From Hyalella azteca (taxonomy: Eukaryota; Arthropoda; Malacostraca; Amphipoda; Hyalellidae): DNA of 64,000 nucleotides. This document shows positions 26,822 through 40,049 of this stretch, in pieces. The stretch is from positions 1-64,000 of the forward strand of contig NW_025944539.1 of assembly GCF_000764305.2 (NCBI RefSeq), read 5' to 3'. Every line of letters starts with the position of its first letter. Positions within the stretch are counted from its first letter, which is position 1. A model generated the notes under the pieces. The model saw only the letters and a list, made by a program, of their open reading frames with translations, had not been told where the DNA came from and ran no database searches. The translations under genes were made by a program, and so were the position numbers.

Positions 26822-28816
26822 GGATTATCTACGTCTAAGTGGCAGTACCATCTCAGTTCATTTGTACAATGCGATAATGATTTTAAAAAATTTCTTAGGG
26901 CTACCGTCTCAACAACTAAAATCCTCATATGCCATTCAATGAGAACCGTTGCCTCCCAACGATACCGCAATATTTCTGTTATGTATCTAGAGAGACAAGC
27001 TACAGAGTACTACTTGAATAAGTCCCAACAGGAGATTAGGTTTCACTAGTTCAAGGCGAGTGACTTTGGTTGTGGTGTTATCAACAAAATTAAATTAGTG
27101 TCGGCGTCCTGAGCTCATTTCTTTTTGAAGGTGACAGACTTGGCGTGCCATACTGTCTGTGTTGGAATTGTCTGGCTGTAGAAAACGCGAATATCTGCCG
27201 GATTTTTTCCCTTCTTTGCCTATTGCCTCTATGTATGACTAACTTTAAAACGATTTTTCGTAAGATACGTTTTATCGAAATGCGTTTGACAATGATTATT
27301 TTATATATATCACGTAAGTGAAATTGATGTTACTTTCAGATTATTTTTCCGTTGCTCAACTGCCATGTTGAAATAGAATATCCTCGTAGCTGTGCTATTA
27401 TCCAAATTATTAATATTTACGAGATTCAGAAAAGTTTTAAGGCACATAACGGCTCTAATTTCAACAGTTTCTGCCCAATCCGCATTCCCTGAGCTAAGAA
27501 ACCCTCCTCACAGCCTCTTTTAAACCTAACTTTTCCAGCCATGAGTACTAGTGACAATTGCAGTGAAATGACTCGGTTCTTATGGGTTTATGAGTGGATT
27601 TCAAAATGTGGCATTCACTACATCATATTGGTTAATGAACCTGAGCTTCAACTGGCCATACTCACAACCATATTAGAAGTCAGGGTTGGATAAGTGATGA
27701 CCTGCGGACGCTCCATTGATAATTTCGTTCATGAAATTATCTTTAAATTAAATTCTGCGTGATGTGTGACCACAACCATGTGCAATAGACAGTTCACTGC
27801 GGTGGTTAGGTTGAACTTAATTAGTATCTGTCATAAGTTCATGGCTACCAGCTTTTTTTGCAGTAGGCAAATGAACGAAGAACAGCAGTTGTACTCGTTT
27901 AAGTGCCAGTTGGTAATTGTTGCTTCAGCCACTCAACTTTGCCTTGCGTAAGCTCGGCCGCGGGTGTGGTCACGACTTCATTTCTCTTCCATAGTCTTGT
28001 GCGTAATTAAATTGAAATGCATTGACAATTGAGAAATCAATTTTAGCTCCGGGTGTTAAGGTAAAGAATTCTAAGTGGTTGGTTGCTAAATAACAATTTA
28101 ATTTAATTAGATACACAATTATCCTTCAGTTGAATTATTGATGCATAAGCTTGAATAATCAAAGATGCGCTGATGTCACGATACATGAAGCGAGAAGTAG
28201 TTAACTACACGTATCACTGCATTTCTACGGTACAATTGCCGAGTGTAGAGAGTATAGTTATGAAAAGTTCAGCTTCTACATACAAGTCTTTTTTTGTTTT
28301 TGCATGGTCACCTTTTGCATGGCAAACCTTGCTTATAGCTCCCATGCCTCGTCCAGAGAATTTCCATGTGATGAGCTCATGGCCGTGCTGACAGTGTAAG
28401 GGCGTTCTTAATTGAGGATACAATAATATTATGTAATAAATAAATGAAGATTATTTCTAGTGTATTACTCGAATGAAGTCTTTTTTTGAATAGAGGGATT
28501 ATTTGCCGTTAAAAGGCCGCTGACGACTAGCAAACGATTTCTCTTCGAAATTATTTTCAACGCAAGAATTCAAATCCGTGATGGTCACAAAAAAATATTT
28601 TTGTTCATAAAAGTCAAAAGTTACTGCATTGCCAGTTTTTATTAAAAAATGGCATTGCCAGTTTTTAATAATTCATTATATTTTACCTCTAACCAAAGTT
28701 TGAAGCAGAAGAACAACAATGAGGGACGTGAGAGAGACGTTCGTGGCCTGGCTCGTGCCGTATCGAGCGCGTCCCGTGGGACAGACCTTGTCCCTCACGT
28801 AGTGACGCAATCCTTA

Positions 28817-28836
28817 TAATCCTTATAAGGATTATG
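28817..28836. other. 20-bp perfect palindrome
   Basis: ATAATCCTTATAAGGATTAT equals its own reverse complement. The half CCTTATAAT recurs at about 28897. Confidence 0.8.
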
Positions 28837-29074
28837 AAACTGAACAAGGATCTGAACAGACCCTGTATTGGAAAGGATCTGGTGGCTGATAACGATCCTT
28901 ATAATGTATATAATGTACCTTTGTTATGGTTATACATTATGTACCTCTCATTTGGTCGAATCCTTATATTGTTTTGGGCTCACGGTCCCGTCATTGTATC
29001 TTGTAAGGTATTTCTCTCTCGGCCTCTTCATTGTATCTTGTAATGAATTGGCGCGGGGACTGTATTATTATTAC

Positions 29075-29395
29075 AACACTTCTCTTTAACTTCACTTCTT
29101 GTTGTTTGTTTGTCTTTTTGCTACAAATCCTATAATCGATATTTAAAACACTTCTACCTCACAAATCGATCTGAAATTTTGCACACTCGCGTAAAGTAGT
29201 AGTCATTAATGAATTGTCAAAATAAATAATTTTGAAAAAGTTCATATATTTAATTAAAAAAATTATAAATTAATTTTTTATATATGACAGAAAAATTAGA
29301 AATTCATTGTATATTTGTAGCATCGGAGACACTGCATTCTTTTGAAGTGTTGTCTTTAAAAAGTAATTTTTAAATGCATATTATTTTGCATATCA
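29075..29395 (+). repeat. Unclassified dispersed repeat, copy A
   Basis: Starts TTACAACACTTCTCTTTAAC, continues with a short TTTGTCT run, GCTACAAATC, AATCGATCTGAAATTTTGCA, and ends GTGTTGTCTTTAAAAAGTAA. The same blocks in the same order occur at 35996-36497. Its tail (GCATCGGAGACACTGCATTC) recurs at 29419, at the start of the 54-bp array. Confidence 0.75.
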
Positions 29396-29439
29396 AATGC
29401 AATTTATTGCACATTTGTAGCATCGGAGACACTGCATTC

Positions 29440-30245
29440 TTTTGAAGTAAAATTGTTGTGGCAATTGCATGAAAATGGCTCGGTTATTTTCATTTGAAGG
29501 AAGAAATTGTTGTGGCAATTGCATGAAAATGGCTCGGTTATTTTTATTTGAAGGAAGAAATTATTGTGGGAATTGCATGAAAATGGCTCGGTTATTTTTA
29601 TTTGAAGGAAGAAATTGTTGTGACAATTGCATGAAAATGGCTGTTGTTTTCATTTGAAGGAAGAAATTGTTGTGCCAATTGTATGAAAATGTCTCGGTTA
29701 TTTTTATTTAAAGGATGAAATTATTGTGGGAATTGCATGAAAATGTCTCGGTTGTTTTTATTTGAAGGAAGAAATTGTTGTGGCAATTGCATGAAAATGG
29801 CTGTTATTTTCATTTGAAGGAAGAAATTGTTGTGCCAATTGCATGAAAATTGCTCAGTTATTTTTATTTGAATGAAGAAATTGTTGTGGGAATTTCATGA
29901 AAATTGCTCGGTTATTTTCATTTGAAGGAAGAAATTGTTGTGGCAATTTCATGAAAATGGCTGTTATTTTCATTTGAAGAAAGAAATTGTTGTGGGAATT
30001 TCATGAAAATTGCTCGGTTATTTACATTTGAAGGAAGAAATTGTTGTAGGAATTGCATGAAAATGGCTGTTATTTTCATTTGAAGGAAGAAATTGTTGTG
30101 GGAATTGCATGAAAATGGCTGTTATTTTCATTTGAAGGAAGAAATTGTTGTAGGAATTGCATGAAAATTGCTCGGCTACTTTCATTTGAAGGAAGAAATT
30201 GTTGTGGGAAGTGCATGTAAATGGCTCGGGTATTTTCATTTGAAT
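29440..30245. repeat. 54-bp minisatellite, about fifteen copies
   Basis: Units contain TTTGAAGGAAGAAATTGTTG, GCAATTGCATGAAAATGGCT and CGGTTATTTTCA. A shorter variant lacking CGG occurs in several units. Open frames on both strands are artefacts. Confidence 0.95.
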
Positions 30246-31464
30246 TGGTCAATAATTTTAATTCCGAGTTGAAGTGTTCAAACATCAGACGAAACTTTGA
30301 TGGTATTTTGGTCAGTAAATATTCAAATATTAACGTTAATTCGTTTTTGAATTTTGTGGTCGTTTTATTTGCAACGTCGAAATGAGACATCGAATGCGTC
30401 GTTGTAAATGTTCTTGAATAGTTTCTTCACGAAAAGCTTATTAGCATATAGCCGTAACTTACTGCTATTTGAGGATCTCGTCAATTTTGTATTTGATTCT
30501 AAGTGATCGATCCTCCAATAGAAGGTAAATTTTGCGTAAAGAATAAACCGTGAGATTTCGTGCGTCGATAGCCGCATTTCTCGTCTGCGCTGCGGACTGA
30601 TCTTCTTTCCTGGAATACGTTAGAATATTCTCGGAAATTATTCAACGACCGGACTCATATTAAGCCTCCCTGGGTAGATTCTTGCATCGATGGAATATAA
30701 TTAAAATATTATTTATTAAATATTATTTTGAATTGAAGTATTGGAGTATTGAAGTATAAATATTATTTTGAATTGAAATGTAAATAATATATTGAAATAT
30801 TATTTATAAACGTCTACTATTAAAATACTATCTATGTGCTTGCCAGACAATCATATGTAATAGGGTTGACAGACTAGTATTCACTCCATGCAGGATTGCA
30901 GGTAGATACAATATATCGGGTATATATAAAAATATTTTATATAAACTGATCATTTTGCGTGCCTTTTAAATTTGTTAATACTTCATCACAAGGCTTTTAC
31001 CTATGATCTTGAATTACCAGCTAGAGACAGAGGATATTTAGAAATTTGTTCAGACAACAAAAACGATATTCAATATTTTCGGCTTTTATCTTTGATTTTC
31101 TGGCGATGTAAAGATACGATGATTTGCTGGCGATGGTCTAAGACTCTATAAGTAATTCAATAATTCGTGATTTCAGTTTCCCTATCAGTGACTCTGCAAA
31201 ATTTGCTCCATGAGGCGAGATTTAGCGGGTGAGTAAATACAAGGAGACTGTACAAGACTGAAATTCCCGACAATTCATCATATATGCCCTATCGCAATTA
31301 TGGTCGGGTATAATTCCCCAACAACGTCGTTCTCACAAGTGCAATTATATAAAAAAATATATTGGATCCTCATTTTCGGTACGAAAAAATATAGTCTTAA
31401 TTGAAAAATCATTTCCTTGACCTGCCTTTAACCCCATTGATTTTTGGTATTTACGTGTATATTA

Positions 31465-31700
31465 ATGATGTTGAATGCGGAAAACATGCGTCACAAACAT
31501 AAAAGATGTTACTTTTTATGTTGCAAGCGGATATTTACTTGTATATCAACGGTGTTGAATGCGGAAAACATGCGTCACAAACTTAAAAGATGTTAGTTTT
31601 CATGTTGCAAGCGGATATTTACTTGTATATCAACGATGTTGAATGCGGAAAACATGCGTTACAAACATAAAAGATGTTAGTTTTCATGTTGCAAGCGGAA
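31465..31700. repeat. 84-bp tandem repeat, about 2.9 copies
   Basis: Exact 84-bp period; TTGAATGCGGAAAACATGCG starts at 31471, 31555 and 31639. Confidence 0.95.
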
Positions 31701-31845
31701 GGCCCGCGGATGGAAAAGATGCTTCCTGCTGACGAGATCGTGACTGGCAAGCAGAGAGTCGGACCTGTACAGAGGCTCGCCACGCGTAATTCCTTTCATT
31801 TATTGCCGTCGAAGCCTTGACTTGCATGGACGACCAGCTCTCCAG

Positions 31846-31991
31846 GCAGCCACTGCATGCCACCACTAATTCTATAACCAGCGCCATTTTAGTTTCGTAG
31901 TTCATGCCATGTTAAAAGAGGCAGCCACTGCATGCCATCACTAATTCTATAACCAGCGCCATTTTAGCTTCGTAGTTCATGCCACGTTAAA
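31846..31991. repeat. 75-bp tandem duplication
   Basis: GCAGCCACTGCATGCCA starts at 31846 and 31921, with near-identical continuation. Confidence 0.95.
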
Positions 31992-32224
31992 GGTTTTGGG
32001 TGTTTGAACTACAATGCTGTTTCGTGTGTGTGATACGAACTACATCGATGCTGTTTAAGGTGATGTTAAACCGACCCTTGACCTGAAATTGTACAAACTT
32101 TATCATCCTTGTGTATGAAGTCGTATTACGTATAAACGGCTCAAACTTGTTGTGTGCTTTCAAGTTTTTCTTCTATGTACGGCGGCGAGTTGAGGGTTCG
32201 AACTTTTAGGGAAATTTCTGTTTG

Positions 32225-32330
32225 AAATCAGCATAGTAGCCGAGTGAGTATGAGACGGCGAAAAGCCTGGTCTGATCAAAGCTGACACCATTATATTATA
32301 TTATTATTATTTTTATTATTTATATCAGAT
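32225..32330 (+). other. Possible tRNA-derived SINE fragment
   Basis: TAGCCGAGTGAG resembles a pol III box A, GGTCTGATC about 36 bp later is a poor box B, and an ATT-rich simple tail follows. Weak. Confidence 0.25.
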
Positions 32331-33968
32331 AGTTGCCTTTTAACTGTAAGCAAATTATGTAGCTGATCGTTGAATTTGTATTTTCTACCTTTAAAATTTC
32401 TAAATTATATTTGTAAATATTTAAATATGTATGCTTGAATTTATATTCTTAATTATCTTTCATGCCCTTATTTATATTCCATATGCTTGTTTATCTTTCA
32501 TATTCATATCCTTTTTAACGTTGCATATCCATGTCCACTTTTTTCTTGCACGAACATCCCTGATGTTATGGGATGACATCCTCCGTCGCATCTTATTTAG
32601 GAAGCAGTTCCTGTTACGAAGTGTACCGCTAATTCCATCGCACTGCTTATACACGACCCATGAATGGCAAAAAACGTTCGTCTTCCATCACGACGACGCG
32701 CTTTAGTCAACGTCTTGAAGCAATTTTTGAAGGCATGCATTCCTTAAGAAGTCGAGTCAATAGTGAACCCTTAAGCGAGTACTCGAGTCTGTACTTCAAA
32801 AATTTTAATTCATGTCCCGAGGTCAGGAAGTTGAAACCCGGATAAATTACGGCTTTCATTATGCTGTTCTTACTCGTATTTTATACATCTTCCCACATCA
32901 GATACGTTAACTTTCAAGCCAACATACGTCGGAGCCCCTGCATTTACAGAAGACGCTTTAAATGTGAGAATTTACCTGTGCATAATATTAACTAATCTCG
33001 TCGGATATGCAAAGTCGAAATAGAATTCCGGGTAAATTCATAAATTTAGCTTATCTTGTGTTATGAATCACTATTATTTTAGTATTATATATGTATAATT
33101 ATTAAGTTTTCCTAGAGTACGTGTATAATAAAAGTCTTGAAAGTTTCTAACCGTATATCATAAATTAATACGCGCCCATGTGGCCTCTGTTCACTCAAGG
33201 ATCAGTCGGGGTCAGTGACACGCGGACGGTCCTGTGCTGCATTGTAATCAACGTAGTCAATTCATTGCATGTTATCTCTTCGGGTACGACAACAAGGAGA
33301 CTCGTTACTGACAATGCCTTTGGTGCCGGCATGCCGACAGCTTCCATCACTGATATTGATGACTGTTGAACAAATCGCCCTTTACTAGCGGGACGGTTGT
33401 ATCCTAAGAAAATCAAGCGTGGAAATTATCAGTTTACGCAATATCCAGGCTGAGACGAGTACATCAATTTAGACCGAGACAAGAATAAAAAAATATTTCC
33501 GATCGATGATTAAAGTTCCCTAGATAATAACTGATGTTGTTGAAGATCGGGGTACACATCACCATCTCTGGTTATCTTCATCATCATCATCGCTAACTGC
33601 GAATGAGAGGAAACGTTTCATTGTAACGGTACACAAGATTTATTCGACTATTAATTAGTCAGGCATCGAGATTTATTCGAGAAAGCGGATTTGGAAAATG
33701 AGTTTAAATATTGTTCATATAATAGCATATTACTAAATGGCGGCTTACATTTGCTCATTGTATTTTACAGGAAGAACTGCAGGCAATAGAAAACCATTCG
33801 CATATGTAGAATGTTCAATAATTGAATCAGAAATTTTATTCCATGCTAAAGATTCCAAAGCCTTTTAACATTAAATATAAAAGCTATATAATAGAATTCT
33901 TTGCTAATAGCAATAGCACTCTGCTTTATAGCAAATATTTCCTTCATTTAACATATGCTTTATAGCAA

Positions 33969-33995
33969 ATGTCAAATAGCAAAGCTATTTGACAT
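33969..33995. other. Perfect 12-bp hairpin with 3-bp loop
   Basis: ATGTCAAATAGC, loop AAA, GCTATTTGACAT. It lies between two copies of GAGCACTCTGCTTT-like sequence. Confidence 0.75.
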
Positions 33996-35008
33996 GAGCA
34001 CTCTGCTTTGATGAATTTATTAGGCCGTTTCAGTCACTTGAGAAAGTTTTGTCTAAATTTTAGTTGAGATTAAATCAAGTACTCATTAGTCGAACTTTTC
34101 TTGCGTTCAATTTTCATTGACCCAACACACTTCTTCGCTTTGGCAATTACCTTCACGGCCACACTTTCTTTCCCGTTTATTTCTCTTTCTCTCTTTGTCG
34201 TAAGTCGGTTTTCTTGCCTCTCATTCATTGAGCATCGTCTCGTGTAATCCACAAGCGTTTTATACCTCTCACTCATCTTCCACGTGAAAATTATTTATCT
34301 GTACATTATTCCACGCTCTGTTGGAACTTGTGTTGGAACATTATTTCCGACTTGTGTACTTCAATGAATGTTTTTCATGCCAGCAGACAACTGCACGCGG
34401 ACTCTGATGCTCTGCATATCTTTGTATATACCGAAGTGATTAGAACATTGCTTGCTAAATTTATTTACATGTCTTCAAAACTTATAGTTATAACAGCTAC
34501 TTATTTATTCCAAGTTTATTCCAAGTCTAATATAAGCTTGTGTTTAGGGTCGAGCTCCGGAAAATGGAGTGTAATGCCATGGAATCTTTTCTTTAAATTC
34601 TTTTAGTTCTTGATGAGATGGCATTAAGCATTAAAGTGATCACTGTTGTGTGTGCCTTCAGCGAGTTTTGCCCTCGCCGATCTGAGTGATCTTTGATCCG
34701 CTATTGTGCGTTCGTGCTAATCTTAGAGAAACATTTCGCATGACTTGCAGCCTTCAATCGGGAATAATTTCTGCGAGACATACATTTAACCGTTTAACCT
34801 CCGATAAATTATGCCTTTTTTAGACAAGAACTTCATTCTTTTATCATGAAAAATTTATCATCTTGTGTGCTTTTAAGCTGTAAAATAAGCTCGCTCGTAC
34901 ACGCGATCTTGCATGAGCAGTCGCCGGGTTGTTGAAGGGTATTAGAAATTCTAATTATTAAGGGTATTAGAATGGTGTTTGGTATTTAGGGTAGAAATTC
35001 TAAATTCT

Positions 35009-35031
35009 AAAATTGCACTCCGTGCAATTTT
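35009..35031. other. Perfect 10-bp hairpin with 3-bp loop
   Basis: AAAATTGCAC, loop TCC, GTGCAATTTT. No T-run or gene context gives it a role. Confidence 0.65.
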
Positions 35032-35995
35032 CAGAAGATTTCTCGACTATGCCACATGTTACTTGATGTCTTGGGATATTTCCTGACTATTGTAGATCAT
35101 GTGCTGATGGATGCTGCGAGCAATTGACATAAAAACTGACACTTCTTGTCTACTTTTCGGCATTAATTAGTTAAGAAAATGTCCACTAAAATACAGGTAA
35201 ATTCATTTATTTTTTTGGGAGGTTACCTTGAAACAGAAACTCAGCTGCTTGGTAACCATGCAGTCCGCACGCAAGTTTAAGCGCCGGTCACCCCAACCTA
35301 ACAACAATGTTCTTACTTTGAGTTTGAGGTGCAGTTCGAAACCCTGCATATGCCAGTCAATACGACGAACTTGTAACAAAGTCGTGAGTTACAGCTTAAG
35401 GAAAAATACAGCTGAGGGAAAAAGAATTTTAATTGTAGTGCAGAGATGCCATGAACTTATAGGGTTCTGTTCTTTCGATGCTCACCTCGCTTGAACTCGC
35501 GTAGCTCCAAAACTTAATCAGAAGAGATCGGTTCGATCGCGTAACCGTGTCCAGTCATTGCGTCTAATTCCCTGCTTTGATATGCCTTGAAAACCTCCAC
35601 GTGTTGCTGTTCCATCGAGCTAATCGATTAGCTTTTGTTCTCTGCCTCCTTCAGAAGAGAGGCTAATTTTACGCTTAGAGCTTCTCAACAAAAATAATAC
35701 ATCCATTACACTTGCATCAAACTAATCTGCCTTCCTCCTACTTTTTGAGATCCTTTTTTTCTCGAGATGCCGAGAAAAATCACGCTGGGCGATTTCAGAC
35801 ATTGTTTTTGTTGAAAGATTTACAGCGCTGTGCTTTTGTTACTTGCCGACATAATTACCATTTTTGGGAGCCCCGAACACTCCGACGTATCGGACTCGAG
35901 GGTTTGTGTGACCATCGTTAAAAACGTTGTTAGTTGATCGATGGTTAGCCACAATCAGGCAATGATCGACTGGACACTGGTAATTTGTCTATATT

Positions 35996-36026
35996 ACAAC
36001 ACTTCTCTTTAACTTCACTTCTTGTT

Positions 36027-36071
<45 letters not shown>

Positions 36072-36497
36072 GCTACAAATCTTATCGATATTTAACACAC
36101 TTCTATCTGTCCAATCGATCTGAAATTTGGCACACTTGCATAAAGTTGAAGACAATGCATGAATCAATTGACAGAATAAATAATTTTATAAATTAAAAAA
36201 ATTTTTTTTGATTATTAAAAAAAATTAAAAAATAATTTCGTCTGCTACAAATCTTATAATCCATATATGACACAATTTGACTTGTCCAATTGATCTGAAA
36301 TTTTGCACAATTGCATAAATTCAGAGAACAATGCATGAATCAATTGAAAGAATAAATAATTTTGAAAAATAATTTTTTTTCCAATATTTGAAAATAGAAT
36401 TAGAAATACATTGTACATGTGTAACATCCAAGACACTGGATTGTTCTGAAGTGTTGTCTTTAAAAAGTAATTTTTAAACGCATATTATTTTTGTACT
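35996..36497 (+). repeat. Unclassified dispersed repeat, copy B with internal duplication
   Basis: Same 5' and 3' blocks as copy A. It carries a long pure (GTCT)n run at about 36026-36071, and the GCTACAAATCTTAT ... GAATAAATAATTTT module occurs twice (from about 36071 and 36242). Confidence 0.75.
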
Positions 36498-38255
36498 GAC
36501 AACGAAGCTTGGAATTAGATTCTGTTTTACAGTAAGCTTACAACTCAAGCTTTATGACCCATGCGAAGCCCCTTACACACATTTTCTACATAATACATCC
36601 AACCAAATATATATCTCTACTAAATTGGATGAATTGTTTAAATCTTTTCAGCCTGTTGTTGCGTATAGTGAGAACTTGTGCTTCAAATTTAAAATGTCAT
36701 CTTTTCCTTTCTGTTTATTAGTTTTTTCTTGAAATCAGAAATTTATTAACATTGATAATTAGAAACAAAATTTTTGTTTTTTGTAGGTTTTCGTGGATAT
36801 TTTCGTCTTTTACAATTCATTTCTAACGGATATTTCACGTCCTCATTACCGGACATCTACTCTTTTCTTTACCAAAAATTCGTGTGAAATTTTGAGTTTC
36901 TCCCACTTTTTTCTAGCTGACATACCAAGAAATCAATCCCTTGATCCACTATAAGTATTTTTGATCCCGACGAGACGTACGTGACAGGCGAAATAAGCGA
37001 CACACGCGAGCTACAAACTCTGGCCGGCATGAGGCAGTCTGCCCTGCAATTGTGTGTGCCGATGGTCCGTAATTCAGGGTCTGGTCAGGTTGCGCTGCTC
37101 CGTCCGTCCATATTCCTTGTAGACGCTTCGGTTCCCGATGTGTGTAGCACCGTACCTGTGGATAGCTTGTATTTGCTGTCCGCTTTAATCATTAATACAG
37201 GACTGGGAATCCAAATCAAGAATTTTTATTTTTTAGTGCAGGAAGTTTGACACCAGTCAATAATTGAAGTATTTTTTAATTTATAACTAAATTTTTTAAC
37301 TTACAATTTGACAGGCAGAATATTTAATGATTATTTTATATTATTAATTATTATGTGATTATCAGTCAAGATTAATGTTGATGATACATTGCAAGATGAG
37401 CTCGTTAATACGTAATGTATTCCAATATCATTAGCTACTATAGTCGATATTTTTCATAGCTTACTTGTGTATGACGGACGCGGAGTGAAAGTTGCATTGA
37501 AAATACACTATTGGGATTCATTAGAGCCGTCAGTTTCCGTGAACTGTAAACCACCCACACGCAGCTTCGTCATCCGTACATCATTCCGGGACCAGGAAAC
37601 GCTCGTGTGATCAGGCTTCCGCAAGTTGCATAAATTCGTAAATTCGTGTCTCGAGTGCGTGCGATAGGAAGAGAAATTCCGATGCTGCAGTCGGTGCGTG
37701 TATGCATGAGAACTGATTACTCAGACTTCCAACCAACGTCATTTTATTGCTGCTGGTTACGAAATGTGTTACATGTGCAGTTGTCACTGGTGCCGGCACG
37801 TCATGCGTTCACAACGGCGATATCGTCCTAAAACTCTTCCTATTTGAACTCCAACTTTGTTCATTTCTATTCTCCAATATTGTCGCTTTCCATCCAAACT
37901 GTTTTTGCGTACCAGTTTAGATGCGTGTTGCCATTGAACTTATGCACAATTATGTCCTGACATAGCATTATTTATTTTACTTGTGCTCTTGTAATGATTT
38001 ATTTGTGATTATTGAAACCTAGTATGCTGATCTAGTTGATGCAGAAGAATTGTCGCGTATTGTTTTTCTAGAGGACACACATGACATACAAATAGTGCGT
38101 TTATGGTTTAGTTATGCAATACCGTTCGGAATAAAACGTGTACCGTGAAGAAATGAAATTTTATTAACTTGATTTTTACCATAAAAAATTGCAGGTAAGC
38201 ATGCATGCAAATATATCCACGAGACGAGCAGGGCAGTCGAAAGATCTTGTATCCT

Positions 38256-38795
38256 TCATGCAGTAGAGATCTGAAGGTCAGCCCGTCAGCAAACATTTCT
38301 AAGTCGCTAAGTGTTCTCCGAAGATCATAAGTAATAATATCCTCCCGTGCGCTGTGGTCCCGTCAGTAGAGATCTGAAGGTCAACTCGTCAGCAAACATT
38401 TCTAAGTCGCTAAGTGTTCTCAGAGGATCATAAGTTTAATATCCTCCCGTGCTCTGTGGTCCGTCAGTGGAGATCTGAAGGTCAGCCCGTCAGCAAATAT
38501 TTCTAAGTGGCTAAGTGTTCTCAGAAGATCATAAGTAATAATATCCTGCTGTGCGCTGTGCCATGGTCCCGCCAGTAGAGATCTGAAGGTCAGCCCGTCA
38601 GCAAACATTTCTAAGTCGCTAAGTGTTCTCCGAAGATCATAAGTAATAATGTCCTCCCGTGCGCTGTGGTCCGTCAGTAGAGATCTGAAGGTCAGCTCGT
38701 CAGCAAACATTTCTAAGTCGCTAAGTGTTCTCAGAAGATCATAAGTAATAATATCCTCCCGTGCGCTGTGGTCCCGTCAGTGGAGATCTGAATGC
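38256..38795. repeat. ~104-bp tandem repeat, about five copies
   Basis: Units contain TAGAGATCTGAAGGTCAGCC, GCAAACATTTCTAAGTCGCT and GATCATAAGTAATAATATCC. The array sits 1.25 kb before exon 1 of the window and is followed by the piggyBac-derived array. Confidence 0.95.
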
Positions 38796-38918
38796 TGCTG
38801 GCCCCTCACTCGGCACGACTCGCCCCAGGCGCATGATTGATCTTGCGCCTCTTCCGTACGTAGGCCCCGCGCACACCGCCTGCATGGATGGCCTCATGTC
38901 TTTGCTAGCAAATCCTTC

Positions 38919-39185
38919 TTAACCCTCAACCGCCGTATATGTCACTCTCCGGAACATAACTTTCAACTTAACCCTCTACCGCCGTATGCGTCACTCTCCG
39001 GGAACATAACTTTCAACTTAACCCTCTACCGCCGTACATGTCACTCTTCGGGAACATAACTTTCAACTTAACCCTCTACCGCCGTATACGTCACTCTCCG
39101 GGAACATAACTTTCAACTTAACCCTCTATACCGCCGTATATGTCACAATCCGGGAACATAACTTTCAACTTAACCCTCTACCGCC
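38919..39185. repeat. 50-bp tandem array built from a piggyBac-like MITE end
   Basis: Five units of about 50 bp (one is ~54 bp), each starting TTAACCCTC(T)ACCGCCGTAT, then a GTCAC block and GGAACATAACTTTCAAC. The last unit start is the left terminus of the MITE at 39174. Confidence 0.9.
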
Positions 39186-39311
39186 GTATGAGTTGTCGTA
39201 CGTGGCGGCAACCATCAGTGCAAGTCATTTTGCGCTCAGTAGAACGTATTCTTTTTGGGAAGTAGGCTTGTGACAATATTGCTCCGGTTACTCATGTCAG
39301 GCGGTAGAGGG
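39174..39311. mobile_element. piggyBac-like MITE, TTAA-flanked
   Basis: The 138-bp element has perfect 12-bp terminal inverted repeats CCCTCTACCGCC / GGCGGTAGAGGG and TTAA on both sides (39170-39173 and 39312-39315). The TTAA target and CCC start are the hallmarks of the piggyBac superfamily. It is non-coding. Confidence 0.75.
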
Positions 39312-39315
39312 TTAA

Positions 39316-40049
39316 ACTTATTTCCCGGGCTGAGGAATGGGATTAATCTCATGTTTCACGATAACCCGTTTTAACTCGTCGATTGAATATGGTTTTAACT
39401 TTAGTTGAATGATTGAAATTGTGAAATATTATTAGTTCGACGATTTATGGTGTACAATTTAAGCTGTCGAAGGTGCTGCTTTCAGCATGGCCTCGGCTTG
39501 GTTTCCTAAATGAACTATGGGTACCTTAATTCCTAGGGAGATTTAATGAGAAATTATAGGATGTATTTAAAATATAGAAGATGAATTCTCATGATTTGGT
39601 TTGTTTAAATTTAAAAATAAGAAAGAGCAGTTTTCTTAACGATAATACCTTTATGTTTATTTCATTATTTTTCATTTCAATTCTATTAGTTAAATTGTTT
39701 AGTTCCTAACCCAGTGATAATTACTTATAAGCATAAGGCAGACTACTATTGTATTAAATAAGAAGAATCAGGCTTAGTTTCACCCTCGGTGTCATCGAAA
39801 TCAGCGCGATGCGGCTCTCAGTACCTCATTTCTCTCTTTTGCTTCATGTCCTTAATTCAGCTTAGTATTGCGGATTAATAATTAATAGAGCACAATAATT
39901 ATTACTGTTACAACGACCGTGAACGGGGGAAATTGTGTCGTGAAAATATACTGTCTTAGATAATGGTTCTTTATCACTGTTATAATTAGTGTTGTTAATC
40001 ATCTAATTAGCTTGAGGATATCGACTGATGGTTTTTTTTTTCTTTGCAG
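39316..40049. other. Intron sequence before exon 1 of the window
   Basis: AT-rich, ending in a strong T-rich tract and TTTGCAG. The exon that should join in phase 0 was not found upstream. Confidence 0.6.

Larger units (their letters stand above)
24915..29074. other. No gene seen apart from HINE copy 5
   Basis: Unique AT-rich sequence, including a 20-bp palindrome at 28.8 kb. Confidence 0.55.
30246..38255. other. No gene seen apart from listed repeats
   Basis: Contains the 84- and 75-bp duplications, dispersed repeat copy B and two hairpins. A GC-rich patch at 36970-37200 has an 89-codon frame without recognisable similarity. Confidence 0.5.
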
